Source: Cyclina sinensis
Taxonomy: Eukaryota > Mollusca > Bivalvia > Venerida > Veneridae
Direction: 5' to 3'
NCBI GenBank assembly: GCA_012932295.1
Contig: JAAONU010000004.1
Coordinates: forward strand, 7,139,030-7,203,029
Length of the DNA stretch: 64,000 nucleotides
Below are positions 39,650 to 49,084 of this stretch, one piece after another. The position numbers and the translations under genes are program-made. How positions within the stretch are numbered: the first letter of the stretch is position 1; every line of letters starts with the position of its first letter. A model generated the notes under the pieces. It was not told the DNA's origin. It did no database searches and was given only the letters and a program-made list of their open reading frames with translations.

Positions 39650-40890
39650 CATGACATATGAAGCATAAGTTCCTTGTGAGTCATGACACATGAATCATTA
39701 GCCCAGTAATGATTTTGAATCATGACACATAAAAACAGTGGTTTCCCTGTGAATCATAACACATGAAGCATAAATTCCCCTGGGAATCATAACACACAAA
39801 ACAGTGGTTCCCATGTGAAGAATGACACATGAAGCTTAAATTCCCCTAGTAATCATAACATACAAAACAATGGTTCCCATTTGAATCATGACACATGAAG
39901 CTTAAATTCCCCAAGGAATCATAACACACACAACAGTGGTTCCCATGTGAATCATGACACATGAAGCTTAAATTCCCAAAGGAATCATAACACACAAAAC
40001 AGTAGTTCCCATGTGAATCATGACACATAAAATAGTGGTTTTCCTGTGAATCATGACACATGAAGCTTAAATTCCCCAAGTAACCATAACACACAAAACA
40101 GTGGTTCCCATGTGAATCATGGCACATGAAGCTTAAATTCCTCAAGGAACCATGTCACACAAAACCGTAGTTCCCATGTGAATCATGACACATAAAACAG
40201 TAGTTCCCATGTGAATCATGACACATGAAGCTTAAATTCCCCAAGGAATCATATCACACGAAACAGTGGTTCCCATGTAAATCATAAAACAGTAGTTCCC
40301 ATATGAATTATGACACATAAAACAGTGGTTCCCATATGAATCATGACACATGAAGCTTAAATTCCCCAAGGAATCATATCACACAAAACAGTGGTCCCCA
40401 TGTGAATCATAACTTATAAAACAGTAGTTCCCATGTGAATTATGACACATGAAGCATAAATTTCCCAAGGAATCATAACACACAAAACAGTAGTTCCCAT
40501 GTGAATCATGACACATGAAACATAAATTCCCCAAGGAATTATAACACACAAAATAGTGCTTCCCATGTGAATCATGACACATGAAACATAAATTCCCCAA
40601 GGAATCATAACACACAAAACAGTAGTTCCCATGTGAATCATAACACACAAAACAGTAGTTCCAATGTGAATCATGACACATGAAACATAAATTCCCCAAG
40701 GAATCATAACACACAAAATAGTGCTTCCCATGTGAATCATGACACATGAAACATAAATTTCCCAAGGAATCATAACACACAAAACAGTAGTTCCCATGTG
40801 AATCATAACACACAAAACAGTAGTTCCCCTGTGAATTATGACACACTGGTTCCCTTTGTGAATCATGATACCTGAAACATTGATCACTTT
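39650..40890. repeat. Minisatellite of alternating 33-bp units (66-bp higher-order repeat)
   Basis: Two related 33-bp monomers alternate. One starts GAATCATGACACATGAAGCT and ends TTCCCCAAG; the other starts GAATCATAACACACAAAACA and ends GTTCCCATGT. Both begin GAATCAT(G/A)ACACA, so the 66-bp unit is itself a diverged dimer. Some stretches lose the alternation (about 40180-40330 and 40620-40680). Because 33 and 66 are multiples of three, minus-strand frames stay open across long stretches; these are not called as genes. The array ends about 107 bp before the splice acceptor of the first visible kinase exon. Confidence 0.92.
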
Positions 40891-40997
40891 CAAATGCATA
40901 ACACATAACAGTAGGTTTGCATATTATGTTACATGTAACATCATTTAATGTATTCTTTTCTTATTATATGCATTACCAATTATTGACTATATTTCAG

Positions 40998-41136
40998 TTG
41001 TGCAGGTGGTGAGTTGTTCACAGAATGCATCCTGGAGGAGAAGTTTAATGAGGCAGATGTACGACTTTTGATCTTGCAAATCCTTGAAGGACTTCTGTAC
41101 CTACATGAGAAAAATATTGTACATTTAGATCTAAAG
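40998..41136 (+). CDS. STK17: Kinase exon a: hinge to catalytic loop
   Basis: Acceptor TATATTTCAG before 40998; donor AAG|GTAAAT after 41136. The first base completes a split codon (Tyr would fit the usual EY before this point), followed by 46 complete codons ending HLDLK. ILQILEGLLYLHEKNIVHLDLK is diagnostic of the family. Translation beyond 41136 enters the intron and loses similarity at once, confirming the donor. Confidence 0.92.
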
Positions 41137-44100
41137 GTAAATCTGCCTTACCTTTTGTGCAAATGTTCAATTTCTCGTTTTATGCCCCACAAGGAGGGAA
41201 TAATTAATCCCCCAAAACTTTGTAGGAGTTTGCTTGCCATTTGTTTGCGTGTTCTGTTGGCTTTACCTATTGCAGAATAGATGATAGAAAAAAGAACAGG
41301 TTGCAATACATATATGGAACTTCATGTGTAGATAGCCTGTATACAGCTGTTGTTTTGAATTATGTTAAGAGTGTCTTCGATCAAGGTCTAGGTCACAGAA
41401 AAAAATTGTAAAAATGCTTTCCTATCAACATAGTTTGTAAGTACAAAAAAAAAAAGAAAGAAAGAAAAAAAAACAGTTTCAGTCAATAACCACTTCAGAA
41501 TCTCATTATGCAATGTAACTTAGTTAGAAGCCTCTTGGGTTTGCATTTCTGTTGTCTTCTATCAAGGTCATGGTCAGTTTTGATAAAAACAGAAAAATGG
41601 ATTCTGATCAGTAATTTCTTCTCTGAATGTCATATTGACATGAAACTTGTTGTATTAGCAGCATGTTTGTTTAGAATTGTGTTTAGGGTGTCAATGTTAA
41701 AAAAAGGTCAAGGTTAGTGCCAATAAAAACAGATTTTTTTTCAAATCAGTAACCACTTCTGAATGTAATATTGCAGTGAAACTTTATGTGTTAGTTGCTT
41801 ATCAAGTACTGTGAAATCATTAATATTTGTGGGGGATTAATTTTAGTATATTTCGTGGTTCAGGTAACCCACGAAATCAAGTCCCGACGAACAAATTGTG
41901 CCCAAGATAATGTTAAGTATGTCCAATCAGTCAATAGCACCAAAAAGGGCGCGAGACGTGGTTCGTAGTTGGTACATCGTTCGTAGACAAGTTGTGTGCT
42001 TACCTGCACTTCATTTAATGGATCAACGATAAACATAGGTATGAATCAGATACTAAACCGACTGATGAGTTTTTTTTCAGTTGTGTACCTGTATTTTGTT
42101 TGTTTACTAAGTGCATCCAAACTGAAAGTAGAAATTGTAGTGACGTAGCGTCACGTGTCTGTCAAACCGCACTATACTGCAGATGCTATTTGCATTTATT
42201 CGGTGCCTGAATGAAATGTTTATTTTACATTATCAGAGATGGAAGGCCGACGTTTTTCACAGCTCTAAAATTGATAACGACAGTTTTTACACACCTTAAA
42301 TTTTTACAATGAAAACGACGCGCAACATATTACAAAGTATAATTGACATTTGACACTTGTTAATTGCGAAGACCGATCGGTAGGTTAATTACCATAGTAG
42401 CGAATCTTCGGTTGTTTGGTCAGGTGGAAACACGTTAACTTGCTGCACGCGTCAACAATTTCATAGCACAAATGCTGCATATTGTTTTTTAAGGTTTCCT
42501 TTCACCGAATGTTGAAATCAACGAATTTTCGGCCCCGTATTTTTTTTGTAACCTGGCTATTGAATTCCACGAATTGACGACCCCACGAAATTGCCTTCTG
42601 CCGGCAAACCATGAAATTTTTTGCCCTCGAATTTAAATGATTTCACAGTAGTAGTAGAAGTAACTTATCAAGGTCATGGTCACTAACATTGAATTTTTTT
42701 TTTTAAAAATGCCAATCAGTGACTATTCTTTGGAATTTTGAAAAGGACAGGAACTTGGTGTGTAAGTAACTTGTGTGCAGCAGTTTTGGATTGCTTTTGG
42801 GGTGTCCCATTGTTTTTCCTATGACAAGACAGAATGTTGGGGTATTACTTACTGTCATTGATAGCGCTAGTTTCTTTGAAAATATATCTGTCAACTGTCA
42901 GTCTTAAAAATTTACCTTCGAAACTATGCGCTTATTTACTTCTAAGTGACAGACCACATTATCCTTTTTACATTTATTTAGCCGCAGAATATTCTGTTGA
43001 CTGATGAGTTTCCGAGAGGCTCTGTGAAGATCTGTGATCTAGGTTTCGCTTGTTTGGTCAACACAGGGGAAGACATTAGAGATATCATAGGCACACCAGA
43101 TTATGTTGGTATGTTACTTCTCTTAATTTAGTACAGAGTTACTTTTCTCACTGCCAAATATCATTCAACATTTTACAAAGAATGCCTTTTTATTCAAGGA
43201 TATTTAGAGACTGTTTAATATGATAGATATCAAGTTTGAAGAAATGATAACATAAAATGCTTACTGCCTTAATCTTGACTTGTTTGTCAGAGATCAAGAT
43301 GTTTGAAGAGGGGTCATATTATTGAAGAAACACTGACTGAATGACTCTTAAAAAGTTAATTGGACCAGTACTGGCTTAGATGTAAAGAAGTTGTAGCAAT
43401 AAAATCATTTATGAGATTTTGTTTTTGTTTTTTTACAGCTCCTGAGGTGTTAAACTATGACCCACTCGGTTTGTACACAGACATGTGGTCTCTGGGAGTG
43501 TTAACATATGTCATGCTGACAACTTGTTCACCTTTCGCTGCCGAAGACAAACAAATGACGTTTTCAAATATAACCAATGTGAACCTTGACTTCCCCGAAG
43601 ATCTGTTTGCAGATATCAGCATGGAGGCGCAGGATTTCATACAGAAGTTGTTGATAGCTGAACCACAGTAAGTTACAGGGCGTAGAATACAAAGACATTT
43701 TATGGTACAGGGGAAAAATTGGACATTAATACTGGACTATTAAGTGTCAGTAGATTTGAAGGGGAAAATTCATGTGTAACACTATCTTATTTGGAACAGA
43801 CAATGATAGCTACGGTGTTGTAGTTATAGAAATGGTGTAATTAATATGAGTGTTTCCAGCTTAAAGCTATCAAGGTTTATGACTTAACTTCTAAAGAAGT
43901 GTAAAATGAGTAGGTCTTGGCTCTGCATTTTAAAGTAAGCAGTCTCTACAAAACCTTAATACACTTTTGCTGTATTGACAGATCATGCTCTGAAATCATT
44001 CATGACTGATGGATGAGTACAAATGATTTTATGATATTTGTAACCTGTTAAACAAGATGTGGCCACATGATTGTACAGTGTTTTTGTTTTTGACCAAGTC

Positions 44101-47100
44101 TGGATGGATGTTGATCAGAATGTTTGTCTCGGTGATAAGTTGGTGAGTTAAAAACAAGGCTCACTAGCCCAAATCAGAGACCTTTTGGACATTCAAAAGA
44201 TCCAGTCTTCACAATATGTGGTTATAATGTTTGTTTTGATGATCTCTAGGATGACTTCTAAACTTGATGAATTTCAAAGTGGGTCATGTGGGGTTAAAGA
44301 CAAGATCTTCAGTTTAGATCAGTGGGAAACCATATGAACACATCAAAAGTCAAATTTATTACCCAGTGTTCAGTAGATTTGGTCAGAATGCTTTTGGGAG
44401 TGATTGAAACTGGGTCATTCAAACCCAAGATTGAAACCTTGTTACTTGAAATGAGAAATTAGGGTGTCTGACTAAAATATCTTTTGTCTGTATGGCTGGT
44501 TTGATCATCATGTGTTTTCAATATGGACAGTTGTTCTCAAGTGAGCAATTTAAAGCCATCATAGCCCTCTTTGTTAACTCTAACTGTTGCATCAGTTAGC
44601 AGTTTACATAGTATTTGCCTTTTCTTGATTAAGAGTCAGGTGTTCTTGTAGAACATACATGAAACTATCAGTCCTCCAGGATAGTCTGTGTGTGTACAGG
44701 TAACAAGTAATTATGGTAGAATGAGGGAAAAATACAGTCATTTATAGTAGAACAGTGAGAACTTAAAATAGACAAAAAATGTCTTTATACCAGTATTGTC
44801 ATGAAAACATTTCTTGTAAAAAAAATGCAGCCTTGAAATGTCTACGGTAAAAGATTGTTACAGAAAAACTGTTAGTTATTTAGAGAAGAATCGTTTCATA
44901 TCTACATGTATACTGTAGCCTCTTTTTTTTTTTTTTTTTAGCTCACCTGTCACGCAGTGACAGAGTGAGCTATTAGGATACCCTTGTGTCCGGCGTCCGT
45001 CGTCCGTCCGTCGTCCGTCGTCAACATTTTCTTTAAATGACATCTCCTCCTAAACCCCTGGCCCAATTTTAAAATAACTTCATACTAATGGTCCTTAGAT
45101 GTCCCTTTACCAAGTTTGCTCAAATGGTTCCGGTCCAATGCACAATATGGCTGTGAGGCCCTAAAAGGTGTTTTTAAAATGGAAATTTCAAAAATCTTCT
45201 TGTCTGAAATAACAAGGCCCAGAGCTTTCATATTTGGTATGAAGCATCATCTAGGGGACCTCTGTCAAGTTTGCTCAAATCATGACTTCCGGGGTCAAAC
45301 TGGTTCAGCCCCGGGGGTAAATAGATTTTACTTAGAATTTATATAGGAAAAACTTCAAAAATCTTCTTCTCCAGAACCACAAAGCCTGGCGCTTAGATAT
45401 TTTGCATGTAGCATTAACTAGTAGACTTCTACCAAGTTTGCTCAAATCATGATCCCCGGGGTCAAGTTGATCCCGCCCGGGGGTCAGTTAATTTTATATA
45501 GAGTTTATATAGGAAAAACTTCAAAAATCTTCTTCTCCAGAACCACAAAGGCTAGAGCTTAGATATTTTGCATGTAGCATAACCAAGTAGACCTTAACCA
45601 AGTTTGCTCAAATCATGATCCCCGGGGTCAGATTGACCCCGCCCCGGGGGTCAATTGATTTTATATAGAGTTTATATAGGAAAAACTTCAAAAATCTTCT
45701 TCTCCAGAACCACAAAGCCTGGAGCTTAGATATTTTGCATGTAGCATTACCTAGTAGACTTCTACCAAGTTTGCTCAAATCATGATCCCCGGGGTCAAGT
45801 TGACCCCGCCCGGGGGTCAATTGATTTTATATAGAGTTTATATAGGAAAAACTTCAAAAATCTTCTTCTCCAGAACCACAAAGCCTGGAGCTTAGATATT
45901 TTGCATGTAGCATTACCTAGTAGACCTTTACCAAGTTTGCTTAAATCATGATCCCCGGGGTCAAATTGACCCCGCCCCATAGTCAATTCATTTTATATAT
46001 AGTTTATATAGGAAAAACTTCAAAAATCTTCTTCTCCAGAACTGCAGGCCTGGAGCTTAGATATTTTGCATGTAGCATTAACTAGTAGACTTCTACCAAG
46101 TTTGCTCAAATCATGATCCCCGGGGTCAAATTGACCCCGCCTGGGGGTCAGTTGATTTTATATAGAGTTTATATAGGAAAAACTTCAAAAAATCTTCTAC
46201 TCCAGAACCAGAAAGCCTAGAGCTTAGAAATTTTGCATGTAGCATGACCTAGTAGACCTTAACCAAGTTTGCTCAAATCATGATCCCCGGGGTCAAATTG
46301 ACCCCGCCCCATAGTCAATTCATTTTATATATAGTTTATATAGCCATCTGATCTTAGTCTGCAAAGTTTGCTTCGGTCTTCCCAACTGCTGAGTTCAGTA
46401 CGTACAGTCCATGGTCTGTGGATCACCTATCTTGTGTGTCATAACGTGCTCTCAAATTCTGTACTGGTACAGAATTTACCAACACAGGTTAACTGCATAC
46501 CATTATGTAACTTAAATACTGTCTCAAAATAGCATATACCCTAACACAAAAGTCACTTCTAGACTGTACATTTCTGAAGGAAACTACCTTCAGCCAAAAT
46601 GAAAACATTACACCTGTTTCAGATATCCATATTTCAATTTGTACTTCATACAATAGTTTCATGTTAACTTACAAAGAAAAAAAAAATGTATCGAAAGTCT
46701 AATGACTTTGAAATGTTAACATTTTCCATGTATTTATCATCTAGACGAAATGAGGTAAACTGGAAATTATTAAAACAGTTCATGTAAAGTTAAAACTTCA
46801 CCAATCAGCAAGTGTGGACACATGCCCTTCTTTCACCAATTCTCTCCTCATTATGTCTACAATATCGTTTCATGGTCTATCAGGTGAGCGATTCAGGGCC
46901 ATCATGGCCCTCTTGTTTTGTTTTTTTTTTCTTTTTTTTTTTTTTTTCTTTTTTTTTTTTTATGCCTCCACAAAGTGGGGGAGCATATAGCGTTGCACTT
47001 GTCCGTCCGTACGTACGTCTGTCCGTACGTCCTGTAATCTTGTGAACGCAACTTCTCTTAAACCGGATGGCAGATTTTGCTTAAACTTCCAGGGATGAAC

Positions 47101-49084
47101 AACCTTAATGTGTAGATGGTAGTAAAGGAAGGAATTTTTGCTGCGACCAAATTTAACAGAATTATGGCCCTTTTTTGATTTTTTCACTATATACTATGTA
47201 GAAATTTTGTGAACGCAACTCCTCTTAAACCGGATGGCAGATTTTGCTTAAACTTCCAGGGATGAACAACCTTAATGTGTAGATGGAAGTAAAGGAAGGA
47301 ATTTTTGCTGCGACCAAATTTAACAGAATTATGGCCCTTTGTTGATTTTTTCACTATATACCATATAGAAATTTTGTGAACGCAACTCCTCTTAAACCGG
47401 ATGGCAGATTTTGCTTAAACTTCCAGGGATGAACAGCTTTAATGTGTAGATGGTAGTAAAGGAAGGAATTTTTGCTGTGACCATATTTAACAGAATTATG
47501 GCCCTTTGTTGATTTTTTCACTATATACCATATAAATAATTGAACATATAAATTTTACATTTGTAATTTAATTTAACATGTACATAAGGTTACCTGTAGA
47601 TCGTTTTAGGTATATGTACAGAAAAAATCTTACATACATGCTCTTGTTTATGAGCATTTATGCATAGTGGGGGCATCCGTGTCCTATGGACACAGTTCTA
47701 GTTTTTTTAAATATCAGTAGAGTTGTTATTGAAATCAATCAAATTTCTCCATTGTAAAACACAGTCTTTCATTTAAGATTATTTACCTTACTTTTGATGT
47801 AATTTCAGTAACAGGATGACTGCTAAAGAATGTTTCAGTCACCAGTGGATAGCAGGGATAATAAACCCCAGTAAATCTGTAAGTGAATCTACAGACCTCA
47901 GAACCTCTGAAGAAGACAGTCCAAAACAAGAGACTAAAGAAAGCAATGATTTGAATGACAACAACAAATGCGCCACACTTTCGGAATCATCAAGAGAAAG
48001 TTCTAGAGAAAAAGTACAGGACCAGGCATCTGAAATGTCGGTGAATGAGACAAAGGACGAGGAAGGAGTTACACTGGACACTGAAACAGATCTTGAACCT
48101 CGTACTCAATCAGAAGTATCGGATAATGTCAGTGTTGTCGTAATCGGAGAACCAAATATACGTGGCGTTAATATTAGCTCTGATAAAAATATTACTTATA
48201 GAGATGAAATAGTTTCAGTGAAACAAGAAAGTGCTAATCATGTGCCAAGTTCTGATATAACACCAGATACAGATTCCAGTATGTGTATATCAGATACGAG
48301 ATTACATGAAACAGATTCTGGAATGTTTACTGGTAGTGAATGTAAGAGTTTAGAATCCTTAGATAAATCTGGTAGGACAAGTGCCAACCAGGAGCCAGAG
48401 GGTATGCTGGATACAAACAGTGAAATAAATGAGGACTTAGACATGATGAATAAAAGTTACTTAGAGAGTGATATAAAGGATATAGAGGTAGATGCAGACA
48501 GTGTCTCAGATGATACTGAACTAAAGCACCCTGATAAACCAGAAGCTTCTCATGTACAAGAGAGTGACCATGAAATGGAGTTTGAAGCATCCGATTCATT
48601 AAGCAGTTCAGTAGAAATAAATGAAAATAATTCTGCAGATAAGGTAACATTGAATAGGAGTCATTCCAGGGTACGGGATAATTCTGATGAACAAGATGAA
48701 ATGTGTGAAACAGAATATGATGAAAGACAGACAGTTTCCTCGAAGAACGAGACAAAAGACGTTTTTATACCTGGAACGTCTTCAATTTACGCACCAAACC
48801 AATCACAAGGTGATACTAGAGCACATAACTCTGTAAGCAATACTGATGATTCTATAAACAGCATACAGCTTGGAGAACGACACAAACGTGGCATGTGCAA
48901 TGAACAACCAGGGACAGACAGTGCAGAAAATGTTGAAGAGGAATATGAGTTTGTCAGTGTGTCGAAGAGAGTGCGTAGTATAGAAGATACAATGGCTCTG
49001 TCTAAAAGTCCCCCATACAGTCCAAAAATATCTAGAAGTCCAAGAATAGCCAGACATGCGAGACTTCATCATCAACATTACTAA
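40998..49084 (+). CDS. STK17: STK17-like (DRAK) serine/threonine kinase, 3' part, four exons
   Basis: The four exons give 589 residues plus a TAA stop at 49082-49084. Numbering from the first complete codon: CAGGELF hinge (1-7), catalytic loop HLDLKPQN (42-49, catalytic Asp44, Asn49), DLG (65-67) in place of DFG, GTPDYVAPE (83-91), DMWSLGV (103-109), helix-I Arg167 and the lobe end near 180. HLDLKPQN, LNYDP and TDMWSLGVLTYVMLT are typical of the DAPK-related STK17A/B kinases, which act in apoptosis and lymphocyte signalling in vertebrates. About 407 tail residues follow, acidic and Ser/Thr/Asp/Glu-rich, ending in a basic segment with SKRVR (550-554) and SP/YSPK motifs; the SKRVR patch resembles the SKRFR near the end of STK17B. 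Vertebrate tails are far shorter. The Gly-rich loop and ATP-binding Lys are not in the visible exons. Identity is secure at family level; assignment to A or B is not meaningful here. Confidence 0.92.
41340..42900 (+). repeat. Diverged tandem repeat with AAGGTCATGGTCA blocks, split by an inserted element
   Basis: The block recurs at 41383, 41564 and 41704, each with a nearby TCAGTAACCACTTCTGAATG-like and GACATGAAACTT-like segment, and resumes at 42669 after the inserted element. Spacing is irregular (181 and 140). This is an old array in the intron. Confidence 0.55.
41807..42650. mobile_element. Non-autonomous foldback element with perfect 15-bp TIRs, TA-flanked
   Basis: TACTGTGAAATCATT at 41807-41821 is exactly the reverse complement of AATGATTTCACAGTA at 42636-42650. 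If the outer TA is the target site, as in Tc1/mariner elements, the TIR proper is CTGTGAAATCATT. The ~844-bp interior has no long frame; near its ends are CACGAAAT-type blocks in opposite orientation, and a GTGACG-TAG-CGTCAC palindrome is at 42140-42154. It interrupts an older repeat array. Confidence 0.8.
42982..43108 (+). CDS. STK17: Kinase exon b: PQN, DLG and activation segment
   Basis: Acceptor TTTATTTAG before 42982; donor TTG|GTATGT at 43109. It encodes PQNILLTDEFPRGSVKICDL, GFACLVNTGEDIRDIIG and TPDYV, then one base of the next Ala codon. Asp65 of DLG is retained; Leu replaces the usual Phe. The activation segment keeps the IIGTP(D/E)Y anchor. Confidence 0.92.
43109..43438 (+). other. 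STK17: Kinase intron b
   Basis: 330 bp, GTATGT to TTTTTTACAG. No repeat recognised. An in-frame start-like codon at 43360 is intronic, not a real start. Confidence 0.85.
43439..43667 (+). CDS. STK17: Kinase exon c: APE to helix H
   Basis: Acceptor TTTTTTACAG; donor ACA|GTAAGT. It completes Ala89 and gives PEVLNYDPLGLYTDMWSLGV, then LTYVMLTTCSPF and DFIQKLLIAEP, leaving two bases of a His codon. TDMWSLGV carries the conserved Asp of helix F (Asp103). The fit with STK17 family text is close throughout. Confidence 0.93.
44040..44580 (+). repeat. Decayed array-type element
   Basis: It begins near AACAAGATGTGGCCACATGA and ends CAAGTGAGCAATTTAAAGCC then ATCATAGCCCTC. That end is a mutated form of the GGTGAGCGATTCAGGGCC and ATCATGGCCCTC end of the 44.9-46.9-kb element, so it is a related but older insertion. 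Confidence 0.5.
44921..46917 (+). mobile_element. Pearl/Helentron-like non-autonomous element with seven ~166-bp units, reverse orientation to 1-2150
   Basis: Left end: T-run (44921-44939), then a hairpin (44940-44971, arms AGCTCACCTGTCAC and GTGACAGAGTGAGCT) and a GTCCGTCGTCCGTCC run. The array has GATCCCCGGGGTCA at 45451, 45617, 45784, 45950, 46115 and 46282 (period 165-167), with a first diverged unit at about 45280. Right end: GGTGAGCGATTCAGGGCC and a perfect palindrome AGGGCCATCATGGCCCT (46895-46911). The units are the reverse complement of the 1-2150 array. The palindromic end suits a rolling-circle (Helentron) mode; that is inference. Confidence 0.8.
46962..47702 (+). mobile_element. 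Second array element with ~167-bp units
   Basis: It starts after a long T-run with GCCTCCACAAAGTGGGGGAG (a short hairpin) and GTCCGTCCGTACGTACG. Three units carry TTGTGAACGCAACT at 47041, 47208 and 47375 (period 167). It ends near a GTGTCCTATGGACAC hairpin (47679-47693) and CAGTTCTAG. The unit sequence is unrelated to the neighbouring 166-bp family. Open frames at 46812-47045 and 46960-47187 are repeat shadows. Confidence 0.75.
47809..49084 (+). CDS. STK17: Kinase exon d: end of kinase domain and entire acidic tail
   Basis: Acceptor TAATTTCAG before 47809. The first T completes His165, then NRMTAKECFSHQWI closes the domain (compare the family's R-T-A-E-C-L-H-W pattern). One uninterrupted 424-codon stretch follows to TAA. 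The tail is rich in Ser, Asp, Glu, Thr and Asn, with no predicted fold, transmembrane segment or Cys pattern. Its last ~47 residues turn basic (SKRVR; RSPRIARHARLHHQHY). Frames on the opposite strand (47839-48081, 48238-48444, 48327-48755, 48803-49078) are shadows. Confidence 0.92.

Larger units (their letters stand above)
41137..42981 (+). other. STK17: Kinase intron a
   Basis: About 1.85 kb, starting GTAAAT and ending TTTATTTAG. It contains a diverged repeat series with AAGGTCATGGTCA-type blocks (41383, 41564, 41704 and 42669) interrupted by a foldback element (41807-42650). Confidence 0.85.
43668..47808 (+). other. STK17: Kinase intron c, mostly repeats
   Basis: About 4.1 kb, GTAAGT to TAATTTCAG. 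It holds a decayed repeat (44040-44580), a nearly complete 2-kb array element (44921-46917) and an adjacent second array element (46962-47702). Confidence 0.85.

Noticed and set aside
39650..40890. CRISPR-like regular repeats
   Set aside because: The units alternate without unique spacers, the context is a eukaryotic intron, and there are no cas genes.
40379..40906. 175-codon minus-strand frame with CYDSLGNLCFM/CHDSHGNYCFV repeats, and an overlapping 161-codon frame
   Set aside because: Both run through the 33/66-bp minisatellite, whose period is a multiple of three, so open frames are expected; the same applies to 39846-40145. No start context, splice site or domain.
43360..43438. Apparent start codon and coding sequence just before kinase exon c
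   Set aside because: It precedes a polypyrimidine tract and ACAG acceptor; kinase similarity begins exactly at the acceptor.
47839..49078. Minus-strand frames opposite kinase exon d
   Set aside because: Shadows of the plus-strand exon, which is supported by splice sites, frame continuity and kinase-domain similarity.
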